A DNA stretch of 7,815 nucleotides from Candidatus Nomurabacteria bacterium (GTDB lineage Bacteria; Patescibacteriota; Minisyncoccia; Phycocordibacterales; SBAW01), in NCBI GenBank assembly GCA_943349675.1, contig CALQZN010000029.1, forward strand, positions 1 to 7,815, written 5' to 3'. The notes beneath the pieces are model-generated. The model made no database searches. It worked only from the letters and a program-made list of their open reading frames with translations, and had not been told where the DNA came from. The translations under genes and the position numbers were made by a program. This document shows, piece after piece, positions 1-6,150 of the stretch (its first letter is position 1; each line of letters begins with the position of its first letter).

Positions 1-2126
1 CATCCGAGCAACGCAATATGGTGTTTAAAGGTAGCCATGTCGTATCGGGCAGCGGCAGGGCAGTGGTGGTTGCGACTGGGGCGGATACGGTTATTGGCTC
101 TATTGCAAAAAAGATCTCAAGCATCGACTCCGAGATTCCACTTAAAGCAAATATTCGCCACCTGTCTCGCGCAATTATTATTGTGGTAAGCGTTGTAAGT
201 GTTGCTTTGTTTTTGCTCGGGCTGGCAAAAGGTGAAGATTTGGTGACTATCTTTGCTGCGGTAGTGTCGCTTGCGGTGTCGGTTATACCCGAAGGATTGC
301 CTATTGTTATAACGCTTGTGTTGGCCACGGGTGTGTGGCGCATGTCTAAACGCAATGCACTGGTCAAAAAACTCCAAGCAGTCGAAGCCCTAGGTCAAGC
401 AAGCGTGATAGCGGTCGACAAAACAGGCACCATAACAAAAAACGAACTGGTTATCCGTGAAGTATGGACAGAGGGTAAAACGTTTTTAGTGGGTGGTGTT
501 GGATATGAAGCAAAGGGAGAAGTTGTGTTGGATGGTGCTGTAGTCGACGCGGCCAACCACCCCGAGCTTTTGCTCGCGGGCAAGATGGCTGCTTTTTGTG
601 CCAACGCCCGCGTGTCATTTGTCGAAAAGACAAACAACTGGCGTGTCACGGGCGACCCAATAGAAGCTTCGATGCGCGTTCTGGGCGAAAAAGTGGGGTT
701 TATCAAAGAAGAACTGCTGCGCGAGTCGCCTTTTATATCGGAGATTCCATTTGACTATAAGCACAAATATCATGCCACCGTGCACAAAGTTGGTGGTAAA
801 AATTTTTTAATAGTCGAAGGTGCGCCCGAGGTAGTGCTCGCTTTGTGTACACATATGCAGCGTGGCGGTAAGGTGCAGCTCATGCGTGCCAAAGACAAAG
901 CAGAGATTGAACAGGTGCTAGCCCATATGTCACATCGGGGCTTGCGTGTTATTGCGGGTGCTATGCGCAAACATATGCCCGGCAACGTAGGCGAAGCGTC
1001 GCTCCAAGGACTTACGTTTGTAAGTTTTTTTGGCATGCAGGATGTGTTGCGCGCAGAGGTTGCTGGCTCTATTGCTCGGGCCACTGCTGCGGGCATTAAA
1101 GTGGTGATGATAACTGGCGATCATCAGTTGACCGCCAAGGCTATAGCCGCCGAGGCTGGCATCTGGCACGAAGGTGATGAAGTTTTGACGGGTGTAGAGA
1201 TAGACGCGCTCTCAGACGCCGACTTGGCAGCAGCGCTGGCGCGGGTGTCGGTGTTTGCGCGCGTAACACCCGAACATAAGCTTCGGATTATTTTGGCGTA
1301 TAAAAAGCGTGGCGAGGTGGTGGCTATGACGGGCGACGGGGTCAACGATGCGCCGCCTTTGGTTGCTGCAGACCTCGGGGTTGCGATGGGTAATATTGGC
1401 ACTGAGGTTGCAAAAGAAGCGGCCGACATTGTGCTTCTGGATGATAATTTTGAAAGTATTGTCGCAGCTGTGGAAGAAGGGAGAAGTATTTATAAAACGA
1501 TCAAAAAAGTTATTCTCTACCTTTTTTCTACTAGTCTCGGCGAAGTGTTGGTGATTACCTCAGCACTCTTGCTTGGGTACCCTTTGCCGCTGTTGGCGTC
1601 GCAAATCATATGGCTCAATTTTGTGACCGACGGATTTTTGACTGTGGCACTTGCGATGGAACCAAAAGAAGAAGGGCTGCTGTCTGGTAAATTCCAAAAA
1701 CAAAAAAAATACCTGGTCGACCGTTCAATGCTTGTCACTATGGCTGTTATGGCGCTGCCAATGATGGTGGGGTCTATTGTACTGTTCCATATATATTTTG
1801 AGTATGACCTTGCAAAAGCATCAACTATTGTACTGACGGCCATGGCGGTATTTCAGTGGTTCAATGCGTGGAACTGCCGCTCAGAAACAAAGTCCATTTT
1901 TAAGATGAACTTCTTTTCCAATCCATACCTTATTGCTGCAACCGCGCTCGTTATATGTTTACAAATACTCGCAGTGTACACACCCTTCTTCCAGCACATC
2001 CTGCACACTGTGCCGCTGTCGTTTACTGAATGGTTGTTGATTGTCCCTGTCGCAGCGACCATTGTGGTGGTCGAAGAAGTGCGTAAATTCCTGTACAATC
2101 ACATGCACACACGTACGGCAAAGTAG
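1..2126 (+). CDS. Type II P-type cation-transporting ATPase (Ca2+/Mn2+-like), 5' end missing
   Basis: This is an ATP-driven cation pump of the inner membrane. The frame is open to the window edge (first full codon at base 3), so the Met at 18 is internal and the N-terminus, M1-M2 and most of the actuator domain lie upstream. Numbering from that Met: end of the actuator domain (MVFKG...VVVATG, 1-21), M3 (about 51-70), M4 with PEGLP (91-95), phosphorylation motif DKTGT (134-138), TGDP (211-214), nucleotide-site EGAPE (267-271), MITGDH (364-369), hinge TGDGVND (438-444), then M5-M10. Against SERCA, Glu92 matches E309, Asn534/Thr537/Asp538 match N796/T799/D800 and Glu509 matches E771, while N768 becomes Ser506 and E908 becomes Gln613. 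Site II is therefore intact and site I altered, so I infer one ion per cycle, Ca2+ or Mn2+. Glu267 replaces the usual Lys of KGAPE. The next gene follows after 3 bases. Family is certain; ion specificity is not. Confidence 0.95.
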   Translation, partial: SEQRNMVFKGSHVVSGSGRAVVVATGADTVIGSIAKKISSIDSEIPLKANIRHLSRAIIIVVSVVSVALFLLGLAKGEDLVTIFAAVVSLAVSVIPEGLPIVITLVLATGVWRMSKRNALVKKLQAVEALGQASVIAVDKTGTITKNELVIREVWTEGKTFLVGGVGYEAKGEVVLDGAVVDAANHPELLLAGKMAAFCANARVSFVEKTNNWRVTGDPIEASMRVLGEKVGFIKEELLRESPFISEIPFDYKHKYHATVHKVGGKNFLIVEGAPEVVLALCTHMQRGGKVQLMRAKDKAEIEQVLAHMSHRGLRVIAGAMRKHMPGNVGEASLQGLTFVSFFGMQDVLRAEVAGSIARATAAGIKVVMITGDHQLTAKAIAAEAGIWHEGDEVLTGVEIDALSDADLAAALARVSVFARVTPEHKLRIILAYKKRGEVVAMTGDGVNDAPPLVAADLGVAMGNIGTEVAKEAADIVLLDDNFESIVAAVEEGRSIYKTIKKVILYLFSTSLGEVLVITSALLLGYPLPLLASQIIWLNFVTDGFLTVALAMEPKEEGLLSGKFQKQKKYLVDRSMLVTMAVMALPMMVGSIVLFHIYFEYDLAKASTIVLTAMAVFQWFNAWNCRSETKSIFKMNFFSNPYLIAATALVICLQILAVYTPFFQHILHTVPLSFTEWLLIVPVAATIVVVEEVRKFLYNHMHTRTAK

Positions 2127-2129
2127 TAT

Positions 2130-2351
2130 ATGGCACACCCATTTTCAATATTGCTTGAAAAAGCGCTCAAAAAAAGTACACCAGAGGACAACGTGGTGTT
2201 GGCAGAGGCAGAGGCGCTGCGCAAAAAAGGATATAGCGTACACGAAATTTATGAGGTTTTGCAAAAACTAGAGCGCGAGCTTGTGCAAGACAAGGATAGA
2301 GATATTGTGGGCGAGGCGGCAGAGGAGTTTAGTAAGTATATAGAAGAGTGA
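2130..2351 (+). CDS. Small uncharacterised acidic helical protein (73 aa)
   Basis: I do not recognise a named family. The 73-residue product has no signal peptide, membrane segment or cysteine. It looks wholly helical: an N-terminal amphipathic stretch (MAHPFSILLEKALKK, 1-15), a Ser-Thr-Pro-Glu break (16-19), a helix through AEAEALRKKGYS (25-36), then a heptad-like region (VHEIYEVLQKLERELVQ, 37-53) and a Glu-rich tail ending FSKYIEE. That is consistent with a small coiled-coil or helical-hairpin adaptor. It is probably a real gene: it fills the space between the ATPase stop (3 bases upstream) and the peptidase start (overlapping), and its composition is balanced and protein-like. From memory, similar short proteins with a KGYS..EIY..L core occur in Parcubacteria, but I cannot confirm that here. 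It ends in TGA, the only TGA stop in the window. There is no Shine-Dalgarno before the ATG (preceded by AGTAT). Confidence 0.75.
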   Translation: MAHPFSILLEKALKKSTPEDNVVLAEAEALRKKGYSVHEIYEVLQKLERELVQDKDRDIVGEAAEEFSKYIEE

Positions 2352-2818
2352 TGGGTGCTTGGTTGTTTAAAACACGAACACGCAAACAAATAATGCGACG
2401 TGTAGTACGGCGCAAGGTGGTGCGTAGGCGCGTCGGGGCGCTGGGCGGCTCGCGCAAGGACTATCTGCTGCACAAAGAGACGGCGCGAGTGCTAGTACAC
2501 AAAAAACTTACGTATTTTAATCAACATTACAAACTTGCTTGGGGCAGTGTGGCAGTGCGCAACCAAAAATCGCGCTGGGGGAGTTGTTCTAAGGCGGGGA
2601 ATTTAAATTTTAATTATCGTATTGCTTTTTTACCGGTGCATTTGCAGGATTACGTTGTTGTGCATGAGTTGTGTCACTTGAAGGAATTTAATCACTCAAA
2701 CAAATTTTGGCAGTTGGTTGCAGAGACTATCTCAACACCACATCTGTGTAAAAAAGAGTTGCACGAGCATTCGAAAATGATAGCGAAACGCGTTGCTTTG
2801 AGTGTGATACGATTATAG
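2348..2818 (+). CDS. YgjP/DUF45-type (M48-like) zinc metallopeptidase, minimal form
   Basis: This is a putative zinc-dependent metallopeptidase of the YgjP-like (DUF45, SprT/WLM-related) group, whose substrates are largely unknown. Numbering from the GTG at 2348, diagnostic blocks are NQKSRWGSCS (72-81), the Asn-rich NLNFNYR (85-91), DYVVVHELCHL with the HExxH zinc site at 106-110, and a third ligand His116 in EFNHSNKFW (113-121). At 156 residues it is shorter than typical YgjP proteins of about 230. The usual N-terminal beta-rich part is replaced by a strongly basic stretch (about 17-30, repeats of RRVV/RRKVV/RRRV). The start is uncertain: GTG at 2348 gives a GTGA overlap with the preceding stop, ATG at 2351 a one-base TGATG overlap. 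Either implies translational coupling to the 73-aa gene. No signal peptide, so probably cytoplasmic. Catalytic fold is well supported; biological role is not. Confidence 0.9.
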   Translation: MMGAWLFKTRTRKQIMRRVVRRKVVRRRVGALGGSRKDYLLHKETARVLVHKKLTYFNQHYKLAWGSVAVRNQKSRWGSCSKAGNLNFNYRIAFLPVHLQDYVVVHELCHLKEFNHSNKFWQLVAETISTPHLCKKELHEHSKMIAKRVALSVIRL

Positions 2819-2820
2819 AT

Positions 2821-3312
2821 ATGAAAATTCGTAACTATATACAATTGTTTTTTGCTATTACTCTATCGCAGTCAGCAGGGCTGCTTGGTACCATTTTTAC
2901 TGTCGACGCAGTGGCTGTGTGGTATCCAACGCTCGTGAAGCCCGCCCTTAACCCACCGTCTTGGGTCTTTGGTCCAGTTTGGACAGTACTTTACGTACTT
3001 ATGGGAGTGGCTTCTTTTATTATCTGGCGCATATACGAGGAGTCGTCAGGTGCGAAAAAACGTTTCGCTGGGATGGCATTAATTTTGTTTGTATTTCAAT
3101 TAGGGCTAAACGCGTGGTGGTCGGTTATCTTTTTTGGCCAGCAGCAGTTGGGCTTGGCGTTGCTTGAAATTATATGTATGTGGCTCGCTATTGTGGCAAC
3201 GATGTACTACTTTGCAAAACTGTCGCGTACAGCAGTGTGGCTTTTGGTGCCCTACGTGGCGTGGGTGAGTTTTGCCTCGTATCTTAACTACTCGCTTTGG
3301 ATGTTGAACTAA
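2821..3312 (+). CDS. tspO: TspO/MBR family membrane protein
   Basis: This is a member of the tryptophan-rich sensory protein / mitochondrial benzodiazepine receptor family, five-helix membrane proteins that bind porphyrins and related ligands and in some bacteria act in stress or tetrapyrrole homeostasis. Its 163 residues match the usual 150-170. Hydrophobic helices lie near 7-27, 45-70, 82-105, 110-131 and 137-160. Family signatures are WYPTLVKPALNPP (34-46), WVFGPVWTVLYVLMGVA (48-64), FQLGLNAWWSVIFFG (92-106) and the C-terminal PYVAWVSFASYLNYSLW (144-160) with its conserved Trp and Asn. The ATG lies two bases after the peptidase stop, so it is probably the last gene of the upstream transcription unit; an 88-base gap follows. 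There is no Shine-Dalgarno (GATTATAGAT precedes ATG). Family assignment is secure. The physiological ligand in what is probably a reduced-genome organism is unknown. Confidence 0.95.
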   Translation: MKIRNYIQLFFAITLSQSAGLLGTIFTVDAVAVWYPTLVKPALNPPSWVFGPVWTVLYVLMGVASFIIWRIYEESSGAKKRFAGMALILFVFQLGLNAWWSVIFFGQQQLGLALLEIICMWLAIVATMYYFAKLSRTAVWLLVPYVAWVSFASYLNYSLWMLN

Positions 3313-3334
3313 ACCCCAAGCATACTGACCGCAG

Positions 3335-3363
3335 TTGCTATTTAGTGCATAAAAGACTATAAT
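3335..3363 (+). promoter_or_regulatory. Predicted sigma70-type promoter for the zinc-ribbon/engB operon
   Basis: The 88-base gap between tspO and the zinc-ribbon gene is the longest intergenic stretch in the window. It holds TTGCTA at 3335-3340 (4 of 6 to the -35 consensus), a 17-base spacer and a perfect TATAAT at 3358-3363. Transcription would start near 3370, leaving a leader of about 30 bases. The match of both boxes and the ideal spacing are seen directly; promoter activity is inferred. Confidence 0.7.
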
Positions 3364-3400
3364 TCTTTGTATTAGTCAAACCCGCGTAATTTGGAAATAT

Positions 3401-3841
3401 ATGGCATTTAAAAAATCAGGAGGGTTTGGAGGGGCACGCAAGCCGTTTTCGGGCGGTGGCGAGCGTCCACGCTTTGCAAACAAAGGTTTTTCTCGCGGCG
3501 GTGATCGCGGGTTTGGTGGAGACTCGCGCCCTGTGCAACTTTTTTCTGCCACGTGTGCGCAGTGCCGCAAGGTGTGCGAAGTGCCGTTTCGTCCAAATGG
3601 TGAGAAGCCGGTATTTTGCCGTGACTGCTTTGGCGGTAAAAAGGACAGTGGGCGTGATTTTGCTCCTACTCCTCGCAGCGCTCCTAGCTATGCTCCTAAA
3701 TCTACGGACACGAATATAGACGACCTTAAACGCCAAGTTGAGGGAATGAATAAAAAACTCGATACCGTGCTGCAATTGATTGAAAGCCTTGCTGTGGCGC
3801 CAGCAGTAAAGGCAACAAAGACTCCTCTGGCAAAAAAATAA
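3401..3841 (+). CDS. Gly/Arg-rich protein with CxxC...CxxC zinc ribbon and C-terminal coiled coil
   Basis: This 146-residue protein has three parts. Residues 1-45 are disordered and rich in Gly, Arg, Lys and Phe (GGFGGARKPF, GFSRGGDRGFGG), resembling RGG-type RNA-binding tails. Residues 48-78 form a compact zinc ribbon with Cys52-xx-Cys55, an extra Cys59, and Cys73-xx-Cys76 around VPFRPNGEKPVFC. A Ser/Pro/Ala linker (84-102) leads to a short helix with coiled-coil character (DDLKRQVEGMNKKLDTVLQL, 108-127) and a Lys/Ala tail. From memory, this ribbon architecture is common in Patescibacteria, usually annotated as a zinc-ribbon or hypothetical protein; its function is not established. It is first in its operon, 37 bases downstream of a strong predicted promoter and one base before engB. 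That context and the RGG-like region suggest an RNA- or ribosome-associated role, which is inference. The region before ATG (TTGGAAATAT) has at best a weak GGA. Confidence 0.88.
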   Translation: MAFKKSGGFGGARKPFSGGGERPRFANKGFSRGGDRGFGGDSRPVQLFSATCAQCRKVCEVPFRPNGEKPVFCRDCFGGKKDSGRDFAPTPRSAPSYAPKSTDTNIDDLKRQVEGMNKKLDTVLQLIESLAVAPAVKATKTPLAKK

Positions 3842-3842
3842 C

Positions 3843-4412
3843 ATGAAGGTGACGTCCGCAGAATTTGTAAAAGGCATTCGCGGCACCAATGAGATCGCGG
3901 TCAATGGCATACCGCACGTTGCGTTTGTAGGCCGCTCAAATGTGGGCAAGTCCAGCATTATCGCAAATATTGTGCACGACAAGAGTTTGGTAAAGGTAAG
4001 TAATACACCCGGCAAGACGCGCGAGATAAACTTCTTTTTGATAAATAAAAAAACGTACCTGGTCGACTTGCCTGGGTATGGGTATGCGCGCGTTAATCCC
4101 ACAGAAAAGGAAAAACTGCAAAAACTTATTTTGTGGTATTTGACTGACCCGACTATTCGCCCCAAAAAAGTAGTGGTGGTGCTTGATGCTCGTGTTGGCG
4201 TGACTGCGTTTGATACGCAAATGTTTCAAATTTTAACTGAGCAACAGCATCCCTTTTGTGTAGTAGCAAACAAAATAGACAAACTATCACAAAAAGAATT
4301 GCGCCCTGTGTTAGAAGAAATACAACTAGCCGCAGGTGGCGCAGAGGTTTTTCCAACGTCGGCGATACAACCAAACGGTACTAAACATCTAGTCGAGAGT
4401 CTTTTTACATAA
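3843..4412 (+). CDS. engB: Ribosome biogenesis GTP-binding protein EngB/YsxC/YihA
   Basis: This is a TRAFAC-class GTPase needed in studied bacteria for late assembly of the large ribosomal subunit. The 189 residues match the family size, and all G motifs are present: G1/Walker A GRSNVGKS (30-37), G2 in NTPGKTREINFF (54-65) with the switch-I Thr, G3 DLPGYGYARV (75-84), G4 NKID (143-146) and G5 TSA (172-174). The short N-terminal strand with AFVGRSNVGKSS and the DLPGYGYA block are hallmarks of EngB rather than Era or Der. The ATG lies one base after the zinc-ribbon stop, with no Shine-Dalgarno in the preceding A-rich run, so initiation may depend on coupling to the upstream gene. The following flavoprotein starts 8 bases after its stop. 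Confident identification. Confidence 0.97.
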   Translation: MKVTSAEFVKGIRGTNEIAVNGIPHVAFVGRSNVGKSSIIANIVHDKSLVKVSNTPGKTREINFFLINKKTYLVDLPGYGYARVNPTEKEKLQKLILWYLTDPTIRPKKVVVVLDARVGVTAFDTQMFQILTEQQHPFCVVANKIDKLSQKELRPVLEEIQLAAGGAEVFPTSAIQPNGTKHLVESLFT

Positions 4413-4420
4413 ACGTATAT

Positions 4421-5653
4421 ATGGAGTATTGGGACAGTGTTGTAGTGGGAGGAGGCCCTGCAGGCATGATGGCGGCAGCGGTGGCTGCGGCACGCGGCAA
4501 AAAAGTGTTATTGTTCGAGAAAAACAAAACGCTAGGCAAAAAACTGCTCATTACGGGGGGTGGGCGATGTAACGTGACCAATAATAAGCCATTGGTGCGC
4601 GAGATGTTGGCAAAGTATAAAAAGAGCGATAAATTTTTATTTTCTGCTTTTTCGCAATTTGGGGTAACCAATGCGCTCGATTTTTTTAATAGTCGTGGGA
4701 TGTATACAAAGGAAGAGAATGAAGGTCGCATGTTTCCGTTGTCCAACAAGGCGCAGTCTGTATGGGACGCGTTGGTGCATGAGATGCAAAAGACCGGAGT
4801 AGTGGTCCGTACAGGCGTCGCGGTTAAAAGTATACAAAGAGAAGGACAAGATTTTGTAATTCTTTTACAAAACGGCACTACTGTGCGAAGTAAAACATGC
4901 GTTGTTGCCGTTGGGGGTACATCACGACCAGAAACTGGTTCAACTGGAGATGGGTATGCCTGGATGCGCACACTCGGCCACAGTGTAGTGGAAAACGATT
5001 TTGCGCTAGTGCCAGTTGCCCTCTGCGATGGATGGGCAAAAAAACTAGGAGGTGTCGCGCTCTCAGACATTAAACTAACACTGCTGCAGGATGGTAAAAA
5101 ACAAGAAGTGCAAAAAGGAAAGTTGCTCTTTACTCATTTTGGTATCAGTGGCCCAGCGGTACTTAACCTGAGCCGCACTATTGGTGAATTTTTGGGGTAT
5201 GGCGAAGTGATGCTTTTGCTCGATCTTTTTCCTACGACTGACCCTGGCGCACTCAAAACACAGGTACAAACACTACTTGTGTCAGAGAGTAATAAAAAAA
5301 TAAAAAATACATTGGGAGGTTTGGTGCCAAAAGCACTGGTACCTGCATTGCTTGAATTGGTACATATAGATGGCGAGACGCCGTGCCATAGTGTGCGCAG
5401 CGAGGAGCGCGCAGCACTTGTGTCGTTGCTTAAAAAAGTACCCCTGCATGTAGAGGGGCTCCTTGGCGCTGACAAAGCAGTGGTATCCTCGGGCGGGGTG
5501 GCGCCGGAAGAGGTGACGTTTAAAACAATGCAGTCGCGTCTTGTGCCAAACCTTTTTATTGTAGGCGACATGCTCAATATTGACCGCCCTTCGGGCGGCT
5601 ATTCACTGCAGTTGTGCTGGACCACCGGATTTGTTGCGGGTAGTCATGTATAG
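4421..5653 (+). CDS. HI0933-family FAD-dependent oxidoreductase (BaiN/YhiN-like)
   Basis: This is a flavoprotein of the HI0933/YhiN/BaiN family, often annotated as aminoacetone oxidase or NAD(P)/FAD-dependent oxidoreductase; the physiological substrate is generally not known. At 410 residues it is full length. The N-terminal Rossmann dinucleotide-binding motif is GGGPAGMMAA (10-19), with the acidic ribose-binding end FEK (32-34). The family signature LGKKLLITGGGRCNVTN follows at 38-54. VVAVGG (161-166) and GSTGDGYAW (173-181) form the second FAD-binding block. The insert domain carries FTHFGISGPAVLNLSR (237-252). The C-terminal FAD block is SSGGV (356-360), KTMQSRLVPNLFIVGDMLNI (368-387), then the SGGYSLQ stretch (391-397). 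There is no signal peptide or membrane segment, so it is cytosolic. It starts 8 bases after engB and is probably cotranscribed. No functional link to the GTPase or SET protein is evident. Confidence 0.95.
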   Translation: MEYWDSVVVGGGPAGMMAAAVAAARGKKVLLFEKNKTLGKKLLITGGGRCNVTNNKPLVREMLAKYKKSDKFLFSAFSQFGVTNALDFFNSRGMYTKEENEGRMFPLSNKAQSVWDALVHEMQKTGVVVRTGVAVKSIQREGQDFVILLQNGTTVRSKTCVVAVGGTSRPETGSTGDGYAWMRTLGHSVVENDFALVPVALCDGWAKKLGGVALSDIKLTLLQDGKKQEVQKGKLLFTHFGISGPAVLNLSRTIGEFLGYGEVMLLLDLFPTTDPGALKTQVQTLLVSESNKKIKNTLGGLVPKALVPALLELVHIDGETPCHSVRSEERAALVSLLKKVPLHVEGLLGADKAVVSSGGVAPEEVTFKTMQSRLVPNLFIVGDMLNIDRPSGGYSLQLCWTTGFVAGSHV

Positions 5654-5672
5654 TGTTCACTACTATAGCGCT

Positions 5673-6149
5673 ATGAAACTCAACGTTAAAAAAACTAATA
5701 CTGGGCGGGGTGTTTTTGCAGGAGAGGAAATTAAAAAAGGCTCAATCGTTACCACCATGACTGGCAAAGAGTATGTGTGGGATAAGGTTGAGGGGTTGAT
5801 TAAAGCAGGCAAGGTACGCTTGGACGACCCGTTTCAAATTGAGGAGGATGATTTTTTATTGCTCGACCCACTGCCACTCCTGTTTAACCATTCGTGTGAG
5901 CCCAACGTTGGTATTACTAAAAAAAGAGCACTTGTTGCGCTACGGGACATTTTGCCAGGCGAGGAAATTTGTTACGACTACTCTGCCACAGTCTGCACAC
6001 ACAGTTCGTGGGTGATGCGCTGCAAATGTGGCAGTGTTATGTGCCGCAAAAAAATAGGTAACATACTTACTATTCCGCCCTCGGTGCGCAAAACATATAA
6101 AGCAAAAGGATTATTGTCGGCTTTTATACGCAGTGAGTTGGCGCAGTAG
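5673..6149 (+). CDS. SET-domain protein with post-SET zinc motif (putative lysine methyltransferase)
   Basis: This is a putative S-adenosylmethionine-dependent protein-lysine methyltransferase of 158 residues, essentially a bare SET domain plus post-SET. Numbering from the ATG at 5673: motif I GRGVFAGEEIKKG (11-23), catalytic-core NHSCEPN (72-78), a LPGEEICYDY stretch (94-103) with the active-site Tyr, and a post-SET C-x-C-x4-C (Cys117, Cys119, Cys124). In enzymes such as Dim-5 those three cysteines bind zinc together with the Cys of NHSC, here Cys75, so the full zinc site is present. The C-terminal tail (IPPSVRKTYKAKGLLSAF) is basic. I chose 5673 because the SET fold begins right there. An ATG at 5646 would add 9 residues and overlap the flavoprotein stop; the open frame back to 5580 is only flavoprotein coding sequence. 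There is no Shine-Dalgarno. The substrate cannot be read from sequence; ribosomal or nucleoid proteins are guesses. Confidence 0.92.
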   Translation: MKLNVKKTNTGRGVFAGEEIKKGSIVTTMTGKEYVWDKVEGLIKAGKVRLDDPFQIEEDDFLLLDPLPLLFNHSCEPNVGITKKRALVALRDILPGEEICYDYSATVCTHSSWVMRCKCGSVMCRKKIGNILTIPPSVRKTYKAKGLLSAFIRSELAQ

Positions 6150-6150
6150 T

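Noticed and set aside
18..20. ATG at 18 as the true start of the ATPase
   Set aside because: The frame is open upstream to base 3 and the protein begins mid-actuator-domain, so the gene continues beyond the window edge.
3324..3335. ACTG-ACCG-CAGT inverted repeat after tspO as a possible terminator
   Set aside because: The stem is only four base pairs and no proper T-run follows. It also borders the predicted -35 box.
3416..4165. A 249-codon open frame on the minus strand across the zinc-ribbon and engB genes
   Set aside because: It is antisense to two well-supported genes, shows no recognisable domain, and has a Ser/Arg/Thr-rich shadow-like composition.
4405..5070. A 221-codon open frame on the minus strand inside the flavoprotein gene
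   Set aside because: The plus strand encodes an intact HI0933-family protein with all motifs; the antisense product is low in complexity (Ser/Thr/Pro-rich) and matches nothing I recognise.
5580..5672. N-terminal extension of the SET protein to an ATG at 5580
   Set aside because: This stretch is the flavoprotein's conserved C-terminal FAD block in another frame, and the SET fold begins at the ATG at 5673.
6133..6150. GTG start for the glycosylase
   Set aside because: It would add six residues overlapping the SET gene end. The ATG at 6151, directly after the stop, fits the tight packing of the other genes.
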